64,000 nucleotides of DNA from Winogradskyella sp. MH6. GTDB taxonomy: Bacteria; Bacteroidota; Bacteroidia; Flavobacteriales; Flavobacteriaceae. Position numbers and translations under genes: made by a program. Below, one piece after another: positions 1 to 7,430 of this stretch (within the stretch, counting starts at the first letter, position 1; the number at the start of each line of letters is the position of its first letter). Location: contig NZ_CP094494.1 of the NCBI RefSeq assembly GCF_022810765.1, positions 3,038,001 to 3,102,000 of the forward strand, read 5' to 3'. Below the pieces are notes generated by a model. The model ran no database searches, was not told the DNA's origin, and saw only the letters and a list, made by a program, of their open reading frames with translations.

Positions 1-189
1 CCAAACCAGGTACAGGCATAGCATGCCTATTGCTGTGTTGGTGATGAGTTGCCATACTTCGTGAATTTTGGCGTGTGGTGTCCAGTCTGGATTGAAGACA
101 TGGGTTTGGTTGATTTCGAGTATTGGTACTGCCACTGCATAGAGCATTACGGCAAAAGTGATGCTGTATTGTTGTATTTGCTTAGTCAT
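1..189 (-). CDS. Membrane protein, N-terminal part (runs off left edge)
   Basis: The reading frame opens with ATG at 189 and stays open for 63 codons to the window edge, so only the N-terminus is seen. It begins MTKQIQQYSITFAVMLYAVA, has a hydrophobic segment at about residues 10-25 and another starting near residue 50, with a polar loop between them, as in a small multi-pass membrane protein. Its ATG lies inside the end of the upstream hydrolase gene (8-nt overlap), which suggests translational coupling and one transcript with it. The family is not recognised from this fragment. Confidence 0.6.
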   Translation of the reverse strand, partial: MTKQIQQYSITFAVMLYAVAVPILEINQTHVFNPDWTPHAKIHEVWQLITNTAIGMLCLYLVW

Positions 190-1681
190 TTTTTAGTGCT
201 TTTAGTTTTGCCTGTGCATTGTTGCACCAGTGGCAATTGTCTTCTTGTCCGAGTTGTAGTGCCTTGGTAAATGCTGTGATGGCATTTTGGTTTTGGTTGT
301 ACTTAAGGTAGGCTTCGCCAAGGGAATCCCAAAGGTTACCATCGTTAGGGAATAGTTGTGTGTTTAGTTTTAAGAGTTCTAAGCCCCAAGCTGCGGTGGT
401 TTCTTTATCCATGCGCTTATACCCTATTCTATTTAAGACTGCTTTGTCGCTGAATGCTGTGCCGAGGTTGCTTTCTAAAAATGCTGGCAGTTGCTGGCTG
501 TCTTCGGGTTTGTTATGGTTGATGAAGTCATAGACCAGCTGGTAAGTGAGTTTAGTGATTGGCTTTGGTGTATAGTCTTTATCGGATACCATTTTGGCTA
601 TGTACCATGCTGCGTTTTCAGAATCTTGGTTTAGCCTTGTGTTAGACAGGACAATGATGACCATATCTTCTTCTACAAATCTTAGGATATTGGCAAAATA
701 GATGCCGTTGCTACCGTTGTGGGTTACGATTTTGGTGTTATTACTGCTTGTGAAAATTGCCCAGCCATAACCATAATGGGATTGTGCTTGTTGGTCTTCG
801 GCTACGTGTGCTGTTTCTATTTGCTTTAGGGATTCGGCTGTTAAGACTTCATTGTTTTTAAGTGCCTGATGCCATCTGAATAAATCTTGTGTTGTAGCGT
901 GTATATCGCCTTTGCCGATGCTAAACCAGTGGTTGTTGGTGTCTGGCAATTGTTGTTGTGTGGTTCCCCAATCTCTCCATTCGCCATCGGTATAGTTAAA
1001 ATAATAACCATGTGCCAGTTGCTCGGTACTAAAGTTGATGCTTTTGTAGCCTGTGTGGTTCATGTTGAGTGGTTTGAAAAACTGCTCTTCTAAAAAGGTG
1101 CCATAGACTTGGTTGGAGACCTTCTCGATTATGGCTGCCAGTAGTATGTAGTTGGCATTGGCGTATCTGTGATTTTCGCCAGGTTTGGTTAGTAAGTCGG
1201 CCGTAAAACATAGGTCTAAAAACTCTTGTTTGCTGGCTTCATCGTATCTAAAGCCACCTGTTGCAGGCGAAATACCTGAGGTATGGGTGAGCAGTTGATG
1301 GATGGTAATGTCTTTTTTGTCTTTTGGTACGTTGCTAAAGAACTGTGTTAACTTATCTGATACTTTGAGTTTGCCTTGTTCTACCAGTTTCATGATGGCT
1401 GCTGCGGTAAACTGTTTGGTTACCGACCCTATATTGAAGACGGTTGCCGGGCTGTTTGGGATTTTGTATTCTCTATTTGCCCAACCGTAGCCTTTGGATA
1501 GGATGATTTTATCGTTTTTAGCCACCAATACTGAGGCTGCGTATCCGTTTGCAGCACTGTTTGTTAGGTAGGTGTCTATTCTGTCACTTAGGGCGTTAGT
1601 GTCTGGCGTTACTTGTTGTGCTGCTACCAGATTTAATCCAAGTAGCAGCAACAAGCTGAGTATAATTGATTGGTTTTTCAT
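182..1681 (-). CDS. Serine hydrolase, beta-lactamase class C fold, with C-terminal TPR
   Basis: A 499-residue exported serine hydrolase of the class C beta-lactamase / penicillin-binding-protein-like family. Residues 1-22 form a signal peptide (MKNQSIILSLLLLLGLNLVA). The family motifs are visible: SVTK (S86, K89) as the SxxK nucleophile motif, YAN near residue 173 as the YxN motif, and HNG near residue 319 in place of KTG. After the catalytic domain comes a linker and a TPR-like helical pair (about 430-480) containing LWDSLGEAY and AITAFTKAL. Such proteins are usually periplasmic esterases or D-amino-acid peptidases; sequence alone does not give the substrate and resistance should not be assumed. 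It is the last complete gene of a minus-strand run from the AraC regulator. By eye its GC looks higher than in most of the window. Confidence 0.85.
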   Translation of the reverse strand: MKNQSIILSLLLLLGLNLVAAQQVTPDTNALSDRIDTYLTNSAANGYAASVLVAKNDKIILSKGYGWANREYKIPNSPATVFNIGSVTKQFTAAAIMKLVEQGKLKVSDKLTQFFSNVPKDKKDITIHQLLTHTSGISPATGGFRYDEASKQEFLDLCFTADLLTKPGENHRYANANYILLAAIIEKVSNQVYGTFLEEQFFKPLNMNHTGYKSINFSTEQLAHGYYFNYTDGEWRDWGTTQQQLPDTNNHWFSIGKGDIHATTQDLFRWHQALKNNEVLTAESLKQIETAHVAEDQQAQSHYGYGWAIFTSSNNTKIVTHNGSNGIYFANILRFVEEDMVIIVLSNTRLNQDSENAAWYIAKMVSDKDYTPKPITKLTYQLVYDFINHNKPEDSQQLPAFLESNLGTAFSDKAVLNRIGYKRMDKETTAAWGLELLKLNTQLFPNDGNLWDSLGEAYLKYNQNQNAITAFTKALQLGQEDNCHWCNNAQAKLKALKND

Positions 1682-1726
1682 GATTGTTAGTTATTACCTA
1701 GTGATAAAAGTTACAACAAAAGTTGA

Positions 1727-2575
1727 TTATAGTACGGTTTCAACTTTAGCATTCCATACTCCTGTTTTGGCAGTTTCTTTTACGAAGTCTGAAAAATCGG
1801 TTGGTTTTCTGCCCAATACCAATTCAATATCGTTTGTAATTTCTGAATTGTTTGGGTTGCCCAAAACTTCGGTAAACAGATATTCTATTAACCATACAAA
1901 GTCTGTTGGTACACCGTGTTGCTTTAGCATGTGCGTGTATGCTGATATGGCAATAGGTATAAATGCGATGTCTCTATGGGTAGCCTGAGCAATTTCTTCA
2001 ACGGCCTCTTTAAAGGTTAGAGTTCTGGCACCTGTAAGCTGGTACATTTTTCCGTTGTGCTTGTCGTGCAAAAGTGCTTCTACTGCTACATCTGCAATAT
2101 CGCCAGTATCTACAAAAGGGATTTTGGCCTCTGCTTGTGGTAAGGCTACAAAACCTTCGAGAATAGGGTCTATTAAAAAGCTTTCGCTAAAATTCTGATT
2201 GAACCAACTGGCTCTAACAATGGTGTAATCTAATCCTGAATGTATAACGACCTGCTCACAAAGTTCTGCTTCTCTTTCACCCTTACCAGATAAGAGTACG
2301 AGCTTCTTTACCTTACAGTTTTTGGCTTTTTTGACTAAGGTTTCAATAGCTTCTAATGCGCCAGGCACTGCCAAGTCTGGTTGAAAGGTAATATAGACCT
2401 TGTCTATGTTTTGCATAGCGTCTTCCCAAGTGTCTGGATTATCCCAACCGAAGGCTGGAGTTGCTGATCTTGACCCTACCCTTACGTTATGTCCTAAGGT
2501 GTTTAGTTTGTTTACAATTTTGCGACCTGTTTTACCAGTTCCGCCAATGACTAAGATGTTTTGTTTGTTTTCCAT
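1727..2575 (-). CDS. NmrA-like NAD(P)-binding oxidoreductase
   Basis: A 282-residue atypical short-chain dehydrogenase of the NmrA / NAD(P)H-binding family. The N-terminal nucleotide-binding loop is ILVIGGTGKTGRKIV (GxxGxxG, residues 7-20), followed by the basic patch VRVGSRS that normally favours NADP(H). The catalytic Tyr-Lys pair of classical SDRs is not evident, as in NmrA proteins, which either sense dinucleotides or reduce quinones and small carbonyls. No signal peptide, so cytoplasmic. It sits 42 nt downstream of the DUF1772 gene and upstream of the hydrolase, in a cluster headed by an AraC regulator. A redox or detoxification role is inference. Confidence 0.8.
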   Translation of the reverse strand: MENKQNILVIGGTGKTGRKIVNKLNTLGHNVRVGSRSATPAFGWDNPDTWEDAMQNIDKVYITFQPDLAVPGALEAIETLVKKAKNCKVKKLVLLSGKGEREAELCEQVVIHSGLDYTIVRASWFNQNFSESFLIDPILEGFVALPQAEAKIPFVDTGDIADVAVEALLHDKHNGKMYQLTGARTLTFKEAVEEIAQATHRDIAFIPIAISAYTHMLKQHGVPTDFVWLIEYLFTEVLGNPNNSEITNDIELVLGRKPTDFSDFVKETAKTGVWNAKVETVL

Positions 2576-2617
2576 GATTGTTATGTTTTGATTATTGTTC
2601 GTTTTTTGATTGATGAA

Positions 2618-3124
2618 TTATAAATTGTTTTTAGCGATTTGCATTGCGCTAATGACGAGTAGCACAAAGGCTATTGTTGCTGTTACTGTTCTGATGGCAT
2701 GGAATTGATTCCATTTGGTTTCAAAAGTTGCTCTTAAGTTTTGTAAGTCCTCTGTACTAGCTGTCGCTATATTGGTTTTGTCCAACAGTTCGTTTAAGGG
2801 TACATTTCCGAAGATGGTGACCAATAATACTCCGACAGTATATACTATTGCTGCTGCTATTAATAATCCCTTTATGTTTGATGGCGCATTTCTAAAGACG
2901 TATATATTGATGATGCTTAAGAAGAATGGTCCAAAGAATACTATAAAGAAGGTTGGATTGATAATGGTTCTGTTTATTTGCTGAAAGGCACTCAAGTAAC
3001 CGATGTTATCTAATCGTCCTAATCCTGTAGTAACGGCATTAGACCATGTAAAGCATAAACCTGCTGATAATCCGGTTAGTACTATGAGTACTGTAATTGC
3101 TGTGTTTTCTAAGGAGACATTCAT
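2618..3124 (-). CDS. DUF1772 family membrane protein
   Basis: A 168-residue protein with four predicted membrane segments (about 8-28, 55-78, 84-105, 145-163). The stretch LSAGLCFTWSNAVTTGLGRL followed by FQQINRTIINPTFF is typical of DUF1772, a family that includes fungal anthrone oxygenase-like proteins. Biochemical function in bacteria is unproven. It begins 3 nt after the stop of the next gene upstream (3128-3529) and is probably co-transcribed with it and with the NmrA-like gene. In Bacteroidota DUF1772 genes often accompany NmrA reductases and AraC regulators; that association is from general knowledge. Confidence 0.75.
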   Translation of the reverse strand: MNVSLENTAITVLIVLTGLSAGLCFTWSNAVTTGLGRLDNIGYLSAFQQINRTIINPTFFIVFFGPFFLSIINIYVFRNAPSNIKGLLIAAAIVYTVGVLLVTIFGNVPLNELLDKTNIATASTEDLQNLRATFETKWNQFHAIRTVTATIAFVLLVISAMQIAKNNL

Positions 3125-3127
3125 GGC

Positions 3128-3529
3128 TTAAGCTTTTGAGGTTTTGTGTTTAGGATGTACACGTATGTACCAGTATAGTGTTGCCACGGTTAAAAATTCG
3201 AAAGCAATGATCCAGAATTCCCAAGCGGTGAAAAAGCTGTAGTAGCTACCACCCATTGGTATAATAAATACAGGTACTGTAATGAGTGCGTCTAATGCCG
3301 CTGCTGTAAGTAGCATGGTCTGCCCTACCCAATAGCCGTGAGTTTTGTTGTCTTTTTTATAATAGTACTTAGTACCAAACCATACCAATGGCATTACGAC
3401 TATAAATAAGACGGTTCCTGGAAGGTGTTCTAATTGTTCTGAAGTTGCGATACTGCCTGCTACGGTGTAGCATAGTATGGCTATCATCCAAATGATGAAT
3501 CCTATTACAATAGCTCTTTTTGTTTTCAT
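3128..3529 (-). CDS. Small four-helix membrane protein (DUF5367-like)
   Basis: A 133-residue integral membrane protein with four hydrophobic segments (about 6-26, 40-52, 72-95, 102-122) and a basic C-terminal tail (VHPKHKTSKA). It resembles the DUF5367 group of small Bacteroidota membrane proteins (motif MPLVWFGTKYYY), which have no known function. It ends 3 nt before the DUF1772 start, so the two are almost certainly one transcription unit. The gene lies just downstream of the AraC regulator with about 90 nt between them. Confidence 0.65.
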   Translation of the reverse strand: MKTKRAIVIGFIIWMIAILCYTVAGSIATSEQLEHLPGTVLFIVVMPLVWFGTKYYYKKDNKTHGYWVGQTMLLTAAALDALITVPVFIIPMGGSYYSFFTAWEFWIIAFEFLTVATLYWYIRVHPKHKTSKA

Positions 3530-3620
3530 GTCCTTTTAGTTTTTAAATTCAGGACAAAGCTATGGGTAAGGCTAAGGGTTGACTTGTTTAAAAGGGATTA
3601 TGATTTGTTTGAAACGGAAT

Positions 3621-4493
3621 CTACTTGATTTGACTAGGTCTGTAGCCAAACTTTTTTTCGAAGGCATTAGAGAAGGAACTTAAGCTATCGTAGCCCACAT
3701 GCCATGCGGCTTCCTGTACTGTAGCATCTTGATTTCTAATCATCTTATGTGCCAGGGTAAGGCGTTCGTTTTGAAGGTATTTGAAAACTGGTACACCGAA
3801 TAGTTCTTTGAACTCCTTTTTGAGTTTGAAAGTGTTGAGTCCTATGCGTTTTGATATTTCGTTTAAGGATGGAGGGTTGTCGAGATTGTTTAATAGAATA
3901 TCTCTTGCCTGATTGAGTTTTTCGCGCTCTGGTGTTTTTAGTTTTTCGGTTTTTAGATTGGCGAGTTCTCCAAAGAAGTGCGATAATAATGCTGTAATCT
4001 GACTGCGAAAGAACATCATTTTGGTTTTGCCTTCGTATTGAATATTGAACAATCCATCAACTATGGCTTGCATTTGCGGTGTCATGATAAAGCTTGGACC
4101 TTCTACATAATGATCGGACGGATTGACCAGCTCGTTGAGCATTTCCCCAAACAGCTCCCCTTCCTGGTTTGGTAGCTTGTCTATGGCACTGGTTGTGGTT
4201 GCAATGAGTAAGCACTCTAGTGGTTTGTCGTTTTCAACGGTATGATCGAATACTACGTTTTCATCAGCATAAAAAGATAATGCCAAACCTTTGGTGTAGT
4301 TGAAGTCTCTTTGTTTGTCACCGTACTTAACAGAAAGGTCTACGTTACCAGAGCCGTAAAAGGCTACTGCAATGACTGGTTCATCAAAAGCGCATGCGCT
4401 AGATTCTGATACTAAATCTGTGGCATTAGTACTAACTTTAGCTTCTTCCACCAGAATGATGAAGTCGTTGATATTGATGATGTCTCTTGTCAT
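3621..4493 (-). CDS. AraC family transcriptional regulator
   Basis: A 290-residue DNA-binding regulator. The C-terminal hundred residues carry the double helix-turn-helix of the AraC/XylS family: SLNEISKRIGLNTFKLKKEF for the first motif and VQEAAWHVGYDSLSSFSNAF followed by FGYRPSQIK for the second. The N-terminal 180 residues form an effector-binding region with no obvious metal or sugar motif. It lies at the head of a same-strand cluster (DUF5367-like, DUF1772, NmrA, hydrolase), so it plausibly controls those genes; the inducer is unknown. No signal peptide. Confidence 0.9.
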   Translation of the reverse strand: MTRDIININDFIILVEEAKVSTNATDLVSESSACAFDEPVIAVAFYGSGNVDLSVKYGDKQRDFNYTKGLALSFYADENVVFDHTVENDKPLECLLIATTTSAIDKLPNQEGELFGEMLNELVNPSDHYVEGPSFIMTPQMQAIVDGLFNIQYEGKTKMMFFRSQITALLSHFFGELANLKTEKLKTPEREKLNQARDILLNNLDNPPSLNEISKRIGLNTFKLKKEFKELFGVPVFKYLQNERLTLAHKMIRNQDATVQEAAWHVGYDSLSSFSNAFEKKFGYRPSQIK

Positions 4494-4564
4494 GTGGTGT
4501 TCAAATTTAAAAATAGTTTTTTGAATTTGAATGGTAGCTGTGTAAGAACGTGTGTTGTATGGGT

Positions 4565-5137
4565 TTATTCATTTGATATTAATTGTCCTTTATAACTTAT
4601 GCCATTTCGGTGTGAGGGTATTATATTAACATCTGCCGTGTTGTTAGAAAAGACTGTGATGGTTATTCTGTAAGTTTCTATAGGATCTTCGGTATCATTA
4701 ATATTGAACTTTATGATATACGCGTCTCTCTTTTTATGCTTTGTTAGCGTGAAACTTTGTGGTTTGTCGTTAAAGACAATTCCCATATTACCATTGTAGG
4801 ATCCGCTGCTTAGTTGCTGCTCACCATAATACGGTAGTTGTCCTGAAATGCTATCGTTCTTAACGGTAATGTCGTAGCCACTGACTGTAATGCGGTTGGC
4901 GGTATTGCCTGTGTTGCGCATGAGCTGATTTAAGACTTGTGTTGTTGCTCTGGTTGTATACGGCAATGCTGTATGGATGTCTATTTTAAAGTCTTTGCTA
5001 TTGAGAATGGTTTCTAGGTTGTTGAGTGCTTGTATGCGTTCGGCTTTGGCTTGTGAGGGTTTACAAGATACTATAAGCGTTATGGCTAAGAGTGCCAAAC
5101 TGTATGCTAAGGGTTTTATGGTGATACGATGTTTCAT
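4565..5137 (-). CDS. DUF4251 domain lipoprotein
   Basis: A 190-residue exported protein. The N-terminus has a signal peptide ending at a lipobox-like cysteine (LLAITLIVSC), so it is probably a lipoprotein. The body matches the DUF4251 fold seen across Bacteroidota: an initial helix with LNNLETILNSKDFKIDI, then paired beta strands including SGQLPYYGEQQ and a final YKGQLI. A paralogue lies at 16920-17375. The function of DUF4251 is unknown. The gene stands alone, with a 640-bp repeat-rich gap on its upstream side. Confidence 0.75.
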   Translation of the reverse strand: MKHRITIKPLAYSLALLAITLIVSCKPSQAKAERIQALNNLETILNSKDFKIDIHTALPYTTRATTQVLNQLMRNTGNTANRITVSGYDITVKNDSISGQLPYYGEQQLSSGSYNGNMGIVFNDKPQSFTLTKHKKRDAYIIKFNINDTEDPIETYRITITVFSNNTADVNIIPSHRNGISYKGQLISNE

Positions 5138-5205
5138 AACCTATTAAAGGTAGTTATTTATTATGGGATTTGCTAGGATATTAACATGTTTGGTTTTGCA
5201 GTGAT

Positions 5206-5400
5206 ATGTGTGTTTTCTTTTTGAGATTCCTTCGCTATGCTCGGAATGACAATGGTAAGGTCATTGCGAATGAGGTACGAGCGAAGCAATCTCATTGCTG
5301 TGAATGTTACCTTTTTATGAGATTGCTCCGTTACTCGCAGTGACGGTTTGTTATCGTTGTGATTCTTTGATTAGATGCTGAATCAAGTTCAGCATGACAA
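5206..5400. repeat. Unit A, copy 1 of a 195-bp direct repeat
   Basis: Aligned by eye with 5573-5767 the two copies have the same length and about 13 mismatches (about 93% identity), with no gaps. The unit is a chain of short inverted repeats: TTCCTTCGCTATGCTCGGAA, then GTCATTGCGA paired with a GAAGCAATCTC segment, then GAGATTGCTCCGTTACTCGC, and finally the palindrome TGCTGAA-TCAAG-TTCAGCA followed by TGACAA. These short modules are known as widely dispersed intergenic sequences in many bacterial genomes. Confidence 0.8.
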
Positions 5401-5402
5401 TT

Positions 5403-5503
5403 ATGGCTTCCAAGGCTTCAGCCATTTTTAACGGATTTTGTTTATATATACTGCTGACAGCGACTTCTGACTGTGTCGGAATTTGGTTTGACGCGCTTCA
5501 GTG
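5403..5503. repeat. Unit B, copy 1 (about 101 bp)
   Basis: Starts ATGGCTTCCAAGGCTTCAGC, includes TATATATACTGCTGACAGCG and ends near TTTGGTTTGACGC. Two further copies occur at 7044-7143 and 7309-7393. It directly follows the terminal palindrome of unit A, as the copy at 7309 does. Confidence 0.75.
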
Positions 5504-5572
5504 GGTATTGGTTGTTGTGGTTGTTAATACATTTTATTCTCATGCTTCGAATAAAATACTCGAACTGACGTA

Positions 5573-5767
5573 ATGTGTGTTTTCTTTTTGTGATTCCTTC
5601 GCTACGCACGGAATGACAATGGTAAAGTCATTGCGAGTGAGGTATAAACGAAGCAATCTCATTGCTGGGTATGTTACCTTTTTATGAGATTACTTCGTTA
5701 CTCGCAGTGACAGTTTGTTATCGTTGTGATTCTTTGATTAGATGCTGAATCAAGTTCAGCATGACAA
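5573..5767. repeat. Unit A, copy 2 of the 195-bp direct repeat
   Basis: Second copy, about 93% identical to 5206-5400. After the terminal palindrome the sequence continues CAACAATAGCTTCT, which looks like the first bases of unit B cut short by the 3' end of the alcohol dehydrogenase gene (stop codon at 5778-5780). Confidence 0.8.
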
Positions 5768-5777
5768 CAATAGCTTC

Positions 5778-6833
5778 TTAATTCTTAAGGGATTTCATAT
5801 CGATGACAAATCGGTATTTAACATCGCTCTTGAGCATGCGTTCGTACGCGGTATTTATATCTTGTATGTTTACCACCTCAATGTCAGATGTAATATTGTG
5901 TTTGCCACAGAAATCGAGTAACTCTTGAGTTTCTGCGATGCCACCTATTAACGAACCTGCAATGGATTTGCGTCCCATTATCATTGGAACGGTTACCAGA
6001 GGTGGATCTAATGGTCCTAAATACCCTAAAACTACTAATGTACCATTGGTTTTTAATGTTGCGATGTATGGGTTAAAATCATGCTCGTATGGCACAGTAT
6101 CTAGTATAAGATCGAATTGTCCCATGGCTTTTTCCATTTGTGATTGATCGGTTGAAATAACAACCTCGTGTGCACCAAGTGCTTTGGCGTCTTCGATTTT
6201 GTTTGTTGATCTTGAAAATAAGGTAACGTATGCTCCAAGTGCATGTGCCAGTTTAATAGCCATGTGCCCTAAACCACCTAAGCCAACCACAGCCACTTTA
6301 CTGTCTTTGTTGACATTCCAATAACGTAAAGGCGACCATGTTGTAATGCCTGCACAAAGTACAGGTGCTATACCTGCAAGGTCTAAATGGTTTGGTACTT
6401 GTAATACAAAGTCTTCATCTACGACAATGGCTTCTGAATAGCCACCATGGGTGTTGGTTTGTAAATGCTTATCGAATCCACCATAGGTTCCTACCCATTC
6501 CGGACAGTATTGCTCTAAATCATTTTTACAGCTGCTACAGGTTCTGCAAGAATCTACCAAACAGCCTACTGCTACAATATCTCCAACTTTATGTTTTGAT
6601 ACGGCACTACCTACTTTTGTGACTTTACCCACAATTTCGTGACCTGGAACTACTGGATATTGTGTCATTCCCCAATCGTTGCGTGCAAAATGTAGGTCTG
6701 AATGGCAGACACCACAATATAAAATATCGATTTCTACATCTTTGCTTAAGACTTCTCTTCTATCGATTTGTACTTCTTTTAAATCTGCTTCTGGTGATTG
6801 GGTTCCGTATGCTTTAACTTGTTTTGTTTTCAT
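5778..6833 (-). CDS. Zinc-dependent NAD(P) alcohol dehydrogenase
   Basis: A 351-residue medium-chain dehydrogenase of the cinnamyl-alcohol-dehydrogenase-like group (YahK/AdhC type), which interconverts aldehydes and primary alcohols, usually with NADP(H). Catalytic zinc ligands are visible as CGVCHSDLH (C43), GHEIVGKV (H65, E66) and the later Cys; the structural zinc site is the cluster C96, C99, C102, C110. The dinucleotide loop is VGLGGLGHMAIKLAHALGA with a following SRST, which fits NADP preference. Full length and cytoplasmic. It is monocistronic, flanked on both sides by repeat-filled gaps. Confidence 0.9.
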   Translation of the reverse strand: MKTKQVKAYGTQSPEADLKEVQIDRREVLSKDVEIDILYCGVCHSDLHFARNDWGMTQYPVVPGHEIVGKVTKVGSAVSKHKVGDIVAVGCLVDSCRTCSSCKNDLEQYCPEWVGTYGGFDKHLQTNTHGGYSEAIVVDEDFVLQVPNHLDLAGIAPVLCAGITTWSPLRYWNVNKDSKVAVVGLGGLGHMAIKLAHALGAYVTLFSRSTNKIEDAKALGAHEVVISTDQSQMEKAMGQFDLILDTVPYEHDFNPYIATLKTNGTLVVLGYLGPLDPPLVTVPMIMGRKSIAGSLIGGIAETQELLDFCGKHNITSDIEVVNIQDINTAYERMLKSDVKYRFVIDMKSLKN

Positions 6834-7043
6834 TTTATCTGTGGTTTTTTGGTTTTTATAAATTTGTAGATGTTATTTTTTTAGTGGTACTTGATGATTG
6901 TTTTGTTGTTGATAGACTAGATTCTTCATGTTTTTTCTTACGTTCATTTTTGATGCACCAAAAACGAACCAAAAAGTGCTTTGCTGTCAAAGGTATTTTT
7001 AAGAGCACTTTTGGTACTCTTAAAACCATAACCAAAATCCTAA

Positions 7044-7143
7044 ATGGCTTCCATGGCTTCAGCCATTTTTAACGGATTTTGTTTATATATACTGCTGACA
7101 GCAGTTTCCGATTCCATCGGAATTTGGTTTGACGCTCTTTGTG
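7044..7143. repeat. Unit B, copy 2 (about 100 bp)
   Basis: Begins ATGGCTTCCATGGCTTCAGC and keeps the TATATATACTGCTGACAGCA core and the TTTGGTTTGACGC end. Here it is not preceded by the unit A palindrome but by the AACCATAACCAAAATCC linker. Confidence 0.75.
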
Positions 7144-7280
7144 GATATCTTAGCATATGGTTTTTAATACGTTTTGAGACTGCTTCGTTCCTCGCAGTGA
7201 CGGCTTTGGTTGTTTTTTTCTTTTTATTATAATGTTTTGTGCCTCAGTGACGGTTTATTATTGTTATACCTGTTGATGAG

Positions 7281-7393
7281 ATGCTGAATCAAGTTCAGCA
7301 TGACAACAATGGCTTCCAAGGCTTCAGGCATTTTTAATATACTGCTGACAGCGGCTTCCGACTGTATCGGAATTGGGTTTGACGCTCTTTGTG
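7281..7393. repeat. Unit A palindrome plus unit B copy 3 with internal deletion
   Basis: The palindrome ATGCTGAATCAAGTTCAGCA (7281-7300) is followed after a few bases by a unit B copy that lacks about 16 bases in the middle, where copies 1 and 2 read AACGGATTTTGTTTATAT. The ends are conserved, so the element appears to decay by internal deletion. Confidence 0.75.
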
Positions 7394-7430
7394 TTTAATT
7401 GTTTAACATATGTAACGCTTTATTATTTTA

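Larger units (their letters stand above)
5138..5777. repeat. Intergenic gap of 640 bp made mostly of dispersed repeats
   Basis: No credible gene is present. The gap holds two copies of a 195-bp unit (5206-5400 and 5573-5767), one copy of a second, 101-bp unit (5403-5503), and a short linker at 5504-5572 containing a CTTCGAATAAAATACTCGAA-like motif. Repeat copies abut each other and stop right at the 3' end of the alcohol dehydrogenase gene. The units are internally palindromic, which is typical of dispersed intergenic repeat families and not of insertion sequences. Confidence 0.7.
6834..7430. repeat. Intergenic gap of 597 bp with dispersed repeats
   Basis: No gene is supported here. From left to right it holds an ACGTTCATTTTTGATGCACC motif followed by CAAAAACGAACC, a long-looped inverted repeat (6974-7013, arms AAAGTGCT and AGCACTTT), unit B copy 2 (7044-7143), a fragment reading CTGCTTCGTTCCTCGCAGTG (about 7172-7204), the unit A terminal palindrome (7281-7306) and unit B copy 3 (7309-7393). 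The remainder is AT-rich sequence without recognisable signals. Confidence 0.65.

Noticed and set aside
182..1681. Beta-lactam resistance gene
   Set aside because: Motifs fit the broad class C serine hydrolase family; the third motif HNG and the TPR tail point to an esterase/peptidase type. No evidence for antibiotic hydrolysis.
1572..1988. 138-codon frame on the plus strand
   Set aside because: Lies antisense across the ends of the hydrolase and NmrA-like genes; no recognisable features.
5138..5777. Repeat pair as an insertion sequence or transposon remnant
   Set aside because: No transposase frame and no terminal inverted repeats bounding a longer unit.
5206..7393. Repeated units as a CRISPR array
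   Set aside because: Units are 100-195 bp, not regularly spaced, lack unique spacers and are composed of small palindromes; no cas genes nearby.
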